64,000 nt of DNA from Chara braunii (Eukaryota; Streptophyta; Charophyceae; Charales; Characeae), in contig BFEA01000194.1 of the NCBI GenBank assembly GCA_003427395.1, forward strand, positions 837,733 through 901,732. Direction: 5' to 3'. The position numbers and the translations under genes were made by a program. Positions within the stretch are counted from its first letter, which is position 1. Every line of letters begins with the position of its first letter. Under the pieces are notes generated by a model. The model was not told the DNA's origin, made no database searches, and saw only the letters and a list, made by a program, of their open reading frames with translations. Shown here in pieces: positions 53,446 through 63,340 of the stretch.

Positions 53446-54200
53446 TCATTCCTCCTCTCGCGAACTATGGGTGGAGGAGGTCGGCTCGTTGTGAGAGGTG
53501 GAATGTGTTGAGGAAGGTGTCCGTTGTGTGGTTGTGGCTGCTGTTCTCATCCCTCGAACTATGTGGTGGAGGAGGTCGACTCGTCGGGGGATGAAGAAGA
53601 GTAGGGGGTTGGAGGGAAGAGGGAGGATGGTTCCTTTGATTGTCGCTGGCTCGTTGAACCCATTCAATGGTTATTTTGGCGACTACTTTAAATTTATTCT
53701 TCTTTTTCGAACTATGTGGTGGAGGATGTCGTCTCGTCGAAGGAAGATGAATAGTTGAAGTCCGTTTTCAACCATTATGGGATTGGGTTAGGTTGTTTGT
53801 CTACTGTTTTTATCTTCCGAGCTATGTGGTGGAGGAGGTCGGCTCGTCGGAAGATGATGAAGAGTAGGGGGTCGTAGGGAAGAGGGAGGATGGTTTCTGA
53901 TGGTTTCTGATGAAGTGTAGTGCTGCCCTTATTGAGGGAGGGTAAGGATTGGTGAGTTCACCTGATTTCTGCTATTCCTCATCTTGTGAACTATGGATGG
54001 AGGAGGTCGGCTCGTCGTGAGATGAGGAATAGTTGAGGAAGGTGTCCATTGTGTGGGTGCGGCTGTTGTTCTCATCCCACGAACTATGTGGTGGAGGAGG
54101 TCAGCTCGTCGGGCGATGAAGAAGAGTAGGGGGTTGGAGGAATAGGCCTCCAAAATTCTCCAGGCCACAAACTATGTGGTAGAGGAGTAGGGGGTTGGAG
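53446..54200. repeat. Array of hairpin repeats: constant core, variable complementary arms
   Basis: The core CTATGTGGTGGAGGAGGTCG (variants) recurs at about 53465, 53559, 53711, 53821, 53991, 54083 and, cut short, 54173. Six of the seven have flanking arms that pair: CATTCC.CCTCTC/GAGAGG.GGAATG, CATCCC/GGGATG, TCTT.TTTCGA/TCGAAGGAAGA, ATCTTCCGA/TCGGAAGAT, CTATTCCTCATCT/AGATGAGGAATAG, and a worn CATC/GATG. The arms differ between units but match within a unit. A higher-order period of about 525 bp links units 1-2 with 5-6. Confidence 0.8.
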
Positions 54201-54239
54201 GAATAGGCCTCTGAAAAACCAGGGGTTCTGAGCATTCAG

Positions 54240-54467
54240 TAGTCTAGCAATAGGCCAGCAATTATCCATGTTTTTCTAAATTCTCCTGAACTTTTTTAAT
54301 AGTTCTTAGATTGTTCTTAGCCGAAGCCGAAGCCAGGTAATGGCCCTGGTATTTCCAACGATTTCCAACGATTTGTATAAACTTACATGTGTATAAATTT
54401 ACGTGGGACGCTGGGCCCGGTTCCCAGCATGTGCTGCTCCCCACAAATAGATTGGAGCTTTTGTCCC

Positions 54468-54495
<28 letters not shown>
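54240..54495 (+). mobile_element. Poly(A) retroposon, 3' part, + strand
   Basis: TCTAAATTCTCCTGAACTTT, GCCAGGTAATGGCCCTGGTA, hairpin GCTGGG-CCCGGTT-CCCAGC (54414-54432), TGTGCTGCTCCCCA, TAGATTGGAGC, A27. Its 5' part matches the reverse complement of 26200-26450. Confidence 0.85.
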
Positions 54496-54498
<3 letters not shown>

Positions 54499-54823
54499 AA
54501 AAACAAGGGGGAACAAAGAAAACCTCTTTAATCCCTCCTATCTCTTTGACACCTCAACTCATCATCGTATACGGAACGTTGGCTTTGAGTTCCAGCTCAA
54601 TTCAACATACACATTACATCTACGTTAGGGTTTCGTCTGATTGATTTGATTGCTCTCGATGGCCCATTATGTTTTGGAGATACCGTTGATCAGATGGATA
54701 GGGTTCTCCCATCATCTGAAAAAAAAAAAAGAAAAAAAAAAAGAAAGGACTGCCAGATTTATCATTCCATCCGAGCTACTCTGTCCCCCACTCAACCAAA
54801 ATAGAAAGGTTTAACTAAAGTAG
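54496..54823. other. Non-coding stretch
   Basis: Short stretch with an A-rich run at 54720-54747. No gene. Confidence 0.4.
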
Positions 54824-54987
54824 AGTCACAAAAAGGAGTTACAATTGCACTATGGGGCAACATGCAGTTTGCAATTAGAGTTCGAGCACCCGACCTGGCC
54901 AGAAAGCTGGGTTGTATACATTCGCCTGAACTGCACTTCGAAACTGTATCTTGGCCCATAGTGCAATTATAACTCATTTTGGTGACT
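54824..54987. mobile_element. MITE with ~33-bp terminal inverted repeats
   Basis: GAGTTACAATTGCACTATGGG faces CCCATAGTGCAATTATAACTC (20 of 21). Pairing extends outward to AGTCAC/GTGACT with a few mismatches. Total 164 bp. The centre shares AAAGCTGGGTTGTATACA with 4430-4670. Target duplication not seen. Confidence 0.8.
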
Positions 54988-55099
54988 CCGGCGTAGTTTT
55001 CCCAAATAGAAATCAATAAGTTTCCTCCCTGGCCAAACCATTGTAATTCTACCAAAGCTAACTCAGAGGGGGGAAATGGATCTGGGGAAAAAAATAGGG

Positions 55100-56460
55100 T
55101 CCCTGAGAACAGCTCTAGGCGGAAGCAGGAACCAGTTTCGGAAGACCAGTTGGAAATTCTTCTTGAGACTGGATGGCCTTCCTACCTCGGCGAATCCCCA
55201 TATCTCTCTACTCGGCCTCAGGCCCCTGCTTAAACAGGTTTCAGGGCAAATGCCCCAGCTCTGGCCAGTGCCGTTCTGGCATCGGCTAACCTAGACCACA
55301 AACATCGCAGCTTCGTCTGATGTCAGATGAGCCTCGGCTGCCACTGAAATCGTGGATGCAGTTTCAGTAACAGCTTGAAGTAATCCATGACTAACGATGA
55401 TTGCTGATGATTTTCGAAGAAAAGCTATGAAAATTCATGAACAACTCCGAGCCCTACTTCTACCCAACCCCTCATTCCAGGTGTTGCTATCGACCAACTC
55501 CAAACTTAGCTGTCTTGTTGTCACTGCCAGGCCTATAACTGGTCTCACGCCCCTAACATACTAGACTACAGGGCAGCTACCCACCCCAGCTCCGACCACC
55601 GCTGTCCTGACGGCAGCCCCCGGTCAGCCACTGGATTGCCTTCTTCCCTCGGCAAATCCCCAGATCTCTCTACAAGGTCTCACGATCCTGCCTAAACAGG
55701 TCACACGGCAAATGCCCCAGCACCAACCAGCATCGTTCTGGTATTGGCTCACGCCCCTAACATACTAGACTACAGGGCAACGCTACCCACCTCAGCTCCC
55801 CTGACGGCAGCCCCCGGTCAGCCACTGGATTGCCTTCTGCCCTCGGCAAATCCCCAGATCTCTTTACAAGGTCTCACGCTCCTGCCTAAACAGGTCACAC
55901 GGCAAATGGCCCAGCACTGACCAGCGTCGTTCTGGCATCGGCTAACCTAGACCACTCACCATCACAACTTCATCTGACGTCGACTGAGCCAAAATTTCCC
56001 CTGAAATTCTGGATCTGATTTCTGTAGAATCCTGAAAAGAGTCCATGATTGCTGATGATTAGTGATGGATTAAATGTTGATGAGCCAAAGGCGCTAATCA
56101 TAGAATTTCCCCCCCTCTCCCTCTCACCCCCATCCCTCGCTGGCACCGCCAGGCCACACTAATTACCGCCACTCCTTGGCTCCAGCATGGGACAGACCCC
56201 ATCCCTACCCCTACTCCCTCCAGGGCATCCAGTTCCCGCCTAAAGTATGCAGCTACCATCCCCTTGCCCTTATCTGCCTCCGCTGGGACATTTCAATCCC
56301 AGCCCCAGAATAGAGCAATCCCAGACTCTGCACCTACCCCCTCCAGGGAATTCACCTCCCGACTTGTGAAGCCCCTGCAGAGTAGTGCTCCCCTTCTTCC
56401 AACCATCCTACCAAAACGACTGAAATAGACCCCTACCCATCATAAGCAGTGTACCGATCA
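55100..56460 (-). mobile_element. Poly(A) retroposon, long - strand copy without visible tail
   Basis: Runs antiparallel to 45070-46010 in matching order: CCCCAGATCTCTCTACAAGG, GTAGACTACAGGGCAGC-like blocks, AGCATGGGACAGACCCCAT, GGGCATCCAGTTCCCGCCTA, CTGCAGAGTAGTGCTCCCCT. A ~200-bp segment is duplicated in tandem (55543-55735 and 55745-55945). The left (3') end has no T run, so it is truncated. Confidence 0.75.
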
Positions 56461-56485
56461 ATCGAGAACTAAAGAAACGGCTGAC

Positions 56486-56710
56486 TTTTTTTTTTTTTTT
56501 TTTTTTTTCCAACACCTTTGGGGGGACTCCATCTATTGGCGGGGAGCAACACCTGCTGGAAAAGGGGTCCAGCGTCCCATTTACAATACAAAATTGTGTC
56601 CATGAGATTTGGAAATGCGGCTGCGATGTGCAAGAAGGCTACTGCCTGCCAGCATTGATTGCCCTGGATAAACAGGGGATTGACTGAGCAAGCATACTAA
56701 AAATGACTGG
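56486..56710 (-). mobile_element. Poly(A) retroposon, short - strand copy
   Basis: T24 at 56486-56508, CTCCATCTATTGGCGGGGAG, CACCTGCTGG-AAAAGGGG-TCCAGCG, then the 5' word CAGCATTGATTGCCCTGG. The middle part of the element is missing, so this is a small internal-deletion form. Confidence 0.8.
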
Positions 56711-57262
56711 GACTGATGTGAGACTACGGCTGACATAAGAAGTAGATATTGAAATTTATCAGGTTAAGTTGAAGACTGAACTGAGGTCCCCCAGAAGGCC
56801 TACTTGGCAGCCCTCAGCCCAGGCCAAATAAGGGCAGAAAAGGCCCTTCACGAATTCAGGGCCTGGGCGTGTGACAGTTGACTTTGGTCAACTGTCGGTC
56901 CACCCAACAGTCAAAGTCCAAAGGTACCTAGCCCAGGCCGCAGGTCAAGCACACACATTTGTTTGTACGCAGGTACCCAGACAGCATCAGGTCCAAGGGA
57001 GAAGTCTGCAACTGTACAATCCGGGCCTTGAGATGTGAGTCAATCTGGACGACTGGAGGAAAGGCACCCGAGGCCAGACAGCCTCGACGACTGCTACTTA
57101 AGGCTGGCCTCGAGCGAGTCGAGCATTCGGTCTTGCTATGCTGCTTTGACGCTGGCTTGACTTTGGCGAGACGCTGGCTACATGCTGGCTGTACACAGGC
57201 GCTGCGGGTGACGGCACGGAAGGAAGGCAGCATGCTGGCGCTTTCTCAGTGCGCCAGGCAAT
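56711..57262. other. Non-coding stretch, GC-rich
   Basis: Rich in CAGGCC/GGCCTG and CTGGC words, similar in look to 2779-3330, so perhaps another gypsy LTR. No gene. Confidence 0.35.
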
Positions 57263-57545
57263 GCTGACGTGGCACTGCCTCTGGTACATGTGGCGCTGCC
57301 TCTGGTCTACATGGCATGCTGACGTGGCGCTGCCTCTAGTATATGTGGCGCTGCCTCTGGTCTACGTGGCATGCTGACGTGGCGCTGCCTCTGGTATATG
57401 TGTCGCTGCCTCCGGTCTACATGGCATGCTGATGTGGCGCTGCCTCTGGTATATGTGGTGCTGCCTCTGGTCTACGTGGCAGGCTGACGTGGCCTTGCCT
57501 CTGGCATATGTGGCGCTGCTTCTGGTATATGTGGCGCTGCTATTG
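57263..57545. repeat. 55-bp minisatellite, five units
   Basis: GCTGACGTGG (one copy GCTGATGTGG) occurs at 57263, 57318, 57373, 57428 and 57483, exactly 55 bases apart, with GCGCTGCCTCTGGT(A/C)TA(T/C) between. There are no unique spacers, so it is not a CRISPR-like array. Confidence 0.95.
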
Positions 57546-58280
57546 GTCTGCATTGTTGATGTGGGGTATGCCACCTGTTTTGGTTGCTGACATGGCATTC
57601 TCCACGCTGTCTACACGAGGTGACTGGCTGCAAGGAAGAGGAAGATCGGGATCTGTGGATGTAGAGAATCGGGTACTCACCGGTTCTGTGTATTCTCTCT
57701 TCCTCTCCTTTGTCTATTCTCCCTCCACTCTATTCTCTTTTTGATAATGAATTATTGTTTGAGATATCACTTCACGATCTGGAGACTTTCATGCAGATAT
57801 TGAAACTACTGTTGATTGACGACTTCTGAGTATCTGTCAGACCGGGTTCATTGCGATACCTTTTGGGACGAGTCAAGTTTAGAAATTAAAGAGATGAAGA
57901 TTGGGAATGTAATTTTTTGCCACCCTCTGCGTGAAGATGCACAGACCATTTTTCTCATTTCGTGATTAGAGTGTGGCGAGCCCCAAAAGCTTCTAGCAAA
58001 AGACTCGTTGTGGGAGAGGTCATCTTATTACCAGCATGAGAAGCGTGCCTCATCCCCTCTCTCTCTACCTCGGCACGCGCTTGCAGTTGCATGGATTAAG
58101 AGATAATAATAACACTGGCTGGCTGTTGATCACTATAGCAGCAGTAGTATAGCTATTTCCCGTAAAACTGAGTTGGGTTTTCGGGTGCTCTTCTAGAAAC
58201 ATGACTGCTGTATCTCTTAATATGTGCAAGTTGGAACTTTGCCTGTATTATGCTGCAGAAACACACATAATACAACCCAA
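57546..58280. other. Non-coding stretch
   Basis: No gene recognised. Ends just before the tRNA-Lys array. Confidence 0.4.
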
Positions 58281-58353
58281 GCCGTCCTAGCTCAGTTGGT
58301 AGAGCGCTAGGCTTTTAACCTAGTGGTCGGGGGTTCGAGTCCCCCGGACGGCG
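58281..58353 (+). tRNA. tRNA-Lys (anticodon TTT), copy 2
   Basis: Identical to 5583-5655 over 73 bases, with all stems paired, A box TAGCTCAGTTGG and B box GGTTCGAGTCC. No intron, no CCA. No T-run terminator follows closely. First member of a local array of four tRNA-Lys copies. Confidence 0.97.
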
Positions 58354-58666
58354 GCAAGGTACTGACACAGGTAAGAAAGATGGAGTCCATGTGTGTGAGT
58401 TGTGCTGTATGTGGACCTTATGGCATGAGTGGCATGAGAGTTTCGTTAGGCACATCTACATCCAGTAAAAGTCTGTCATAAGTTTGGCCTAACTCGGAGT
58501 GGCCGCTAGTCTGTGCAAGTTGGGACCCAAGTTCCATTATGTTGTAGGTGACTGCATAAATTCTTTTTTTTTTTTTTTTTTTTTTTTGACTGCATAAATT
58601 CTGTGCAAGTGGGGACCTGAGCTCCATTATGTTAGAGATGACTGCAGAAAAGAGAAAGAAGTGCAG

Positions 58667-58739
58667 GTCATCCAAACCAAGTCAATAGAGCACCAAGCTT
58701 TTAACCCCCTGGTTGGGGTTTCAAGTCCCCCAGATGGTG
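58667..58739 (+). pseudogene. tRNA-Lys pseudogene 1
   Basis: GTCATCC ... AATAGAGCACCAAG-CTTTTAA-CCCCCTGG ... GGGGTTTCAAGTCCCCC ... AGATGGTG lines up base for base with the 73-nt tRNA-Lys. The D arm has lost its GCTC and the anticodon stem is mismatched; the TTT loop remains. Confidence 0.85.
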
Positions 58740-58846
58740 ATAATGTGGTGATCCAGTTAATCAAGATGAAGGCCATGTGGCAAGTTGGGACCTGAGTTCC
58801 ATTATGTTGAAGGTGAGGGCATAAAAGAGAAAGAGTGCAAGTGATC

Positions 58847-58852
<6 letters not shown>

Positions 58853-58881
<29 letters not shown>

Positions 58882-59010
58882 GGCAATATAGATCTATTAG
58901 GGAAGGTGATAGGAGCAGCCGCCCCTAGTAGACCTATGATAGGCCGCTCCATCTATTAGTGGGGAGCTGCACCTGCTGGAAACCAGGCCCAGCGTCCCTT
59001 ACATAATTAC
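58853..59010 (-). mobile_element. Poly(A) retroposon, short copy inside the tRNA-Lys array
   Basis: T26 at 58853-58878, CCATCTATTAGTGGGGAGCT, CACCTGCTGG-AAACCAGGC-CCAGCG. It separates tRNA-Lys pseudogenes 1 and 2. Confidence 0.75.
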
Positions 59011-59195
59011 CAGAAAGCTTATGAGTTTGAAAGTAGAATCCTGCCTCTTCAGCCCATTCTGAGCCACCAGATACAGTGAATCAGTCTCGCAGATCTACCT
59101 TATAAACCCGGCAGCATTTCAAAATAGAAAATTTAAATCTTGTACTCCGATGTCCTGATAATTCTTTAGAGGAGAGTTTTAACTATTTCCCACAG

Positions 59196-59268
59196 CATAT
59201 CCTAACTGAGTCAATGGAGCACTAGGCTTTTAACCTGCTGGTCGGGGTTTCGAGTCCCCGAGATGGCA
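59196..59268 (+). pseudogene. tRNA-Lys pseudogene 2
   Basis: CATATCCTAACTGAGTCAATGGAGC, anticodon loop CTTTTAA, T arm GGGGTTTCGAGTCCCC, end GAGATGGC. Length equals that of the real gene, but acceptor and anticodon stems are broken. Downstream sequence (GTGTGGTGATCCAAGTAATC) repeats that after pseudogene 1, so the unit was tandemly duplicated. Confidence 0.85.
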
Positions 59269-59496
59269 ATAGTGTGGTGATCCAAGTAATCAAGATGAAG
59301 ACCATGTGGCTGTATGGTACACTACCCGTGCCAGAGTAGAATGAGGTGAGTGGAACAAGGGTTTCACTAGCCCCATCTATTCCAGTAAACTCTAAGAACG
59401 TCCTAAAGTTCGACCTAACCTTGATTTTCGCTCCTTTAGTTCCCCTGTGTCGCTAGATACCTTGTGTATCTGAATCAGCGGAATGATGTGCAGAGT

Positions 59497-59569
59497 GCCG
59501 TCCTAGCTCAGTTGGTAGAGCGCTAGGCTTTTAACCTAGTGGTCGGGGGTTCGAGTCCCCCGGACGGCG
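59497..59569 (+). tRNA. tRNA-Lys (anticodon TTT), copy 3
   Basis: Identical to copies 1 and 2. TTTT lies about 35 bases downstream and could terminate pol III. Last member of the local array. Confidence 0.97.
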
Positions 59570-59584
59570 GCAACGTACTCACCA

Positions 59585-60604
59585 TTAGTTTCTCCTGACT
59601 ATTTTGAGACAATAGAGCACCTCTTCCTGCAATGTCTCTCGTCCGTACAGCCGTACTGTTGTGGCGATGGTGGGACCGGATATGGAGGCAGACGGTTGGC
59701 CCCAGCTGTCCTTGGAATTCACGGGCGCTGCTGACGGGACATTGGCCTCAATGCCCACAAGACCCCTTGACGGAACCTGTTCCAACTAGGCAGGCGGGCT
59801 GGCCGTTGGGCAATATGGTGGCAAAGGTGCACTCTGGAGATGGAAGGGGCTCGAGGAGAGGATGCTGAAGTGTCAGACCTGGTCAGACAGCTAGACTAAG
59901 TGGAGGCGGAGATTACTAACCGGTGACAGGTGGCCAGACAGAAAATGAGCTTTGTGTATGCCAAGCAGGATATTGCCGAACTCATTACATGTTTTTGCGA
60001 AGAATGGTTGGGAGGTAGAAGGAGGGGATGGATGACAGAAGCAAATCGGTGGGGGGACAACCCCCAGGAGAGGCCGAGTGGAGGGAAGGAGGGGGGAACA
60101 GGGGGGGATGTGCCTAGGGACTACAAGTTATCCTTTCGGGATTGGGGTGTAACTTGTAATCGACCCAGATGTCCCACTGAGGCCCGGAATGGCCCTCCCG
60201 GATCCCTTTGCCTCTCATCCGCTAGCCCTCATGAAAGTAGAGCTAGGGGTTTCCTAGGTCCCAGCAGCAGGATCAGCAGGATTAGTCATAGGCAGAGGGA
60301 CGGATGGTTCTACTGCTGCCCCCCAGCGGTTCCACCTTCCATCTATGCCCGGACTTAAGAACAATGGGATGCTGCACCCGGTTTGCAGCTCTTGGATGCT
60401 CCTATACAATTCAGACTCTGCATCTATGTCAGGTTTTGGATGCTGGACCCGGTTTCCAGCAGCTGATGTACTCTGGGACACTGGATCCGTTTTCCAGCAG
60501 GTGTTGCTCCCCAGCTATAGATTGGAGCACCCAGCCGGACTACTAGGAGGGGCAGCTAGTATCACCCCCTCTAGTAGGAGCGGTTGAGTTATAAAAAAAA
60601 AAAA
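59585..60604 (+). mobile_element. Decayed LINE 3' end with hairpins and poly(A)
   Basis: DYFETIEHLFLQC at 59598-59636 fits the Cys/His zinc motif near the C terminus of plant LINE ORF2 (ET-x-EHLF-x2-C). RTAVLLWRWWDRIWRQTVGP follows in another frame, then AKQDIAELITCFCEEWLGGR at 59960-60020, as in the last residues of such ORFs. 3' of it come three hairpins in a row (60371, 60442, 60481), TAGATTGGAGCACC and A13. No RT domain is present; it would lie upstream, where the tRNA array is. Confidence 0.5.
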
Positions 60605-63340
60605 GGGTGGGCATTGAAAGAAAAATAGGAATAAAAAAGAACCATTATGTTTCAGCCAATCACGCTCTACCACTTTTTTTTTTTTACTTTTTTTTTAACC
60701 ACCACTACCTTTGACAGGCAAGCACAACGTCCATCTAGTATCCTACTCCTGAAAAGTCGGGTCTCAGAAACTACGAGTTTCAAATCCCGGGAAGTCGGGA
60801 AAGGCCCTCGTGAAGATGGAAGTTACACCAGTGCCTTGTCTAATCCAAAAAGTATCTATGAACTTTCATGCGGGCTATTCGTTGTCTTTTCGAACACAAA
60901 GGCGGGGGTATGCACGTGGGATCTCGTTTTCAAATTAAATCCTGGCGCTGCCAGTTACAGAGTTCGGAATCCGATGTGGACGGCCTCAGCCGGGTCGCTC
61001 TTTCCTTGTATTTGTCCTCGCCACGTGTTCGATAGTGGAACCCCTTTTTTCGATAACACTCGGTCCAGCCACAATAGCTACAAAGAGTGTTGGGCCAATG
61101 AGGCACCACGTCCGCCCACGGGATGACAATCAGTTCGTTAAAAGGTGATAATAAAGGGTACAAGGGAAAGTGGGTATCGAGAATAACAAAACGAGCGCCT
61201 ACGGATCCCGAACACTTTGTTTTGGGAGGAAAACAATAGCGTCCACCGATCTTGGCGACGACTTCTCGTACGTCCCACTCACATACATGTGTTCTTTCCT
61301 CGTTATACTGGAACAAACATGATGGGGGTACGGGAAGTCGACACCCCGTTGGATCAGGACAATCAGTCCACGTGGTATAAGCAAACTGACCACGTAAATC
61401 CGCTCAATCCATCTCATCAAAACTAGCACAACACTACGCGCACCCATTGCCTTTCATCAATCATGCAAACCGATCTAAAAATGTGAATTCATTCCAAACA
61501 GGGAGACAAGCACCACTCATAGAGCGAGTCGAGAGCATGCATCAACAAAATCATAGCTTAGTCCGATCACCTTAATGTTAGTTCAATCGATGCATATATG
61601 TAACATATCTCGCATACACAAATCCTCGACTGTCAAGAGACACATCAAGAAAAAGCTGGTAAGATCACCTGGGTTTACTAGTCCCTAAAATTCAACTATA
61701 CTCGTTCATGCGGGATCCGATTGAATTCCACTGGGACGAGCGAGATCGGGGAATCATCTGATCATTCTGGCATCCATGAGATGGACAAAAGCAAAGGAAC
61801 GAGAGAGAGATAGAGGGAGATAAGGATGGAATCGTAGCTTGATCAAAGAAGGGGATTGAGAAAAGAGAGAGAACTCCGGTCACACAGACAAGCTTGAGGG
61901 GACAGTTGTGCCCTAAATCCCACAATAAATGTCGAATTCCATTGCTCATATGATAGCATAGTGCTAGAAAACTAAATTGAACAAACTGGACAATCGGTGA
62001 TCCGTCATGGACTCAGCTTCCAAGGAAAAGAAGAGGAACCGAAGATCAAGGCGCGTTGGTCTTCTGCTCTCTGATTATGACCCCTGGTCGTGCAACCACT
62101 CGTACACACACATCCTTCTTACTCAGGTACTGAAGATCCCGGTCGCCACGTAGCAACCTCCATACCACAACGGTCGTCACCGTGCTAACTCAGCTTGGCA
62201 CCGACTTGCCCAGATTCCGTAGTTCGTCGCGGCCACCCAGCTCACAACCTTGCATACACTGCAGTCAACTCGTCAGGACTTTCCAACCCGTTGTCATACA
62301 CATCACCTAGCCACGACTACCCTGAAGCTGGCAGATGGGTTGAGAGAGAGCTTTTCGGACAGGCTTGCGGGTTTATAGTTGCGAAGAGGGGAACAAAAGA
62401 TGGGGAAGAGGGGGGTGGAGATAGGACGGGGCAAAGAGGGAGTACATGTTAGTTGCCCGTAGAAACCCATATCGATCGTCACGAGTTCCTTCGCAGCCAA
62501 TCAAATCACAGTATGAGGGGAGTATCCTTCTTACACGTTGTGGTCTGAGGCTTCGAACACTCTGGGGGAGGAAATCGGTAGGGAGTTCTTGACCGGGGAT
62601 GAAGGTGGGAAGAAGGAGAGCACGGTGAGTAGTGTGGCGCGGGACCAAGACTAGGACTTGGGGGGGGGGAGAGGGAGAAGCGCGAAGAGGAAGAGGGGAT
62701 GGAAAACAATTACGCGTGAAGGAGAGAAGGTGTGAAGAGGAGAAGGGTGAAGATGGCATGGGTCATAGCGGGAAGCGGGGAAAGCTCGCATGCATGGCGC
62801 CGGCGCAGAAAAAAGGCACTGAAAACAATTTCGTTCCGCCCATCCTGGTTCTAAAGCTAATTCAAGATTGACAAATTCAAAGGTAATGTCGGCGCGGGGA
62901 ATCGAGCACGCGAAAATCCTACGTCTATCGAATTTCCTTCTGAAAATTCACAGAGCTTTCAAAGGCAAATGTCAGAACATCCACTTGCAAGAAAGGACAC
63001 GTTAGCGGGAAGTGCGGACGTAATTTCCGGAGTTCCCAACTACCGAACAAAGTTCCCAGCGTGCTTGCTAAGGCGCGTGTAAATCTTACGTAGATGCATT
63101 GATTGCCGAAGACGTCCGAAAGAAAAAGAAAAACAACATCTTAACCGCGAGAGGGCCCTGTCGGCCTTTGATCCTGGTATCAAGGTGATAACAATAAAAA
63201 AAAAGGGGTACCCCCAAAAGCTCAAAAGAGACTAAGTGAGAACTCGGGGATTCAAAAGGTCATGCAGGTACAAAAGCTGGTACGTCACAATCCATTGGGT
63301 GACTGTAAGTGTAGCCCCACCGGGGGCTGCTACTTGTTAC
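60605..63340. other. Unassigned region
   Basis: Frames of 159 codons (60647-61126, +) and 128 codons (60930-61316 and 62373-62759, -) exist, but none shows a family. 62370-62760 is purine-rich on +. It lacks the repeats seen elsewhere, so it may be low-copy host DNA. Confidence 0.3.

Noticed and set aside
57263-57545. CRISPR-like regular repeat spacing
   Set aside because: The whole 55-bp unit is repeated, there are no unique spacers, and the genome is eukaryotic.
60647-61126. 159-codon open frame as a gene
   Set aside because: Overlaps an antiparallel frame of similar length, starts in a T-rich run and shows no domain.
62373-62759. Pro/Ser-rich 128-codon frame
   Set aside because: Antisense of a purine-rich stretch; low complexity.
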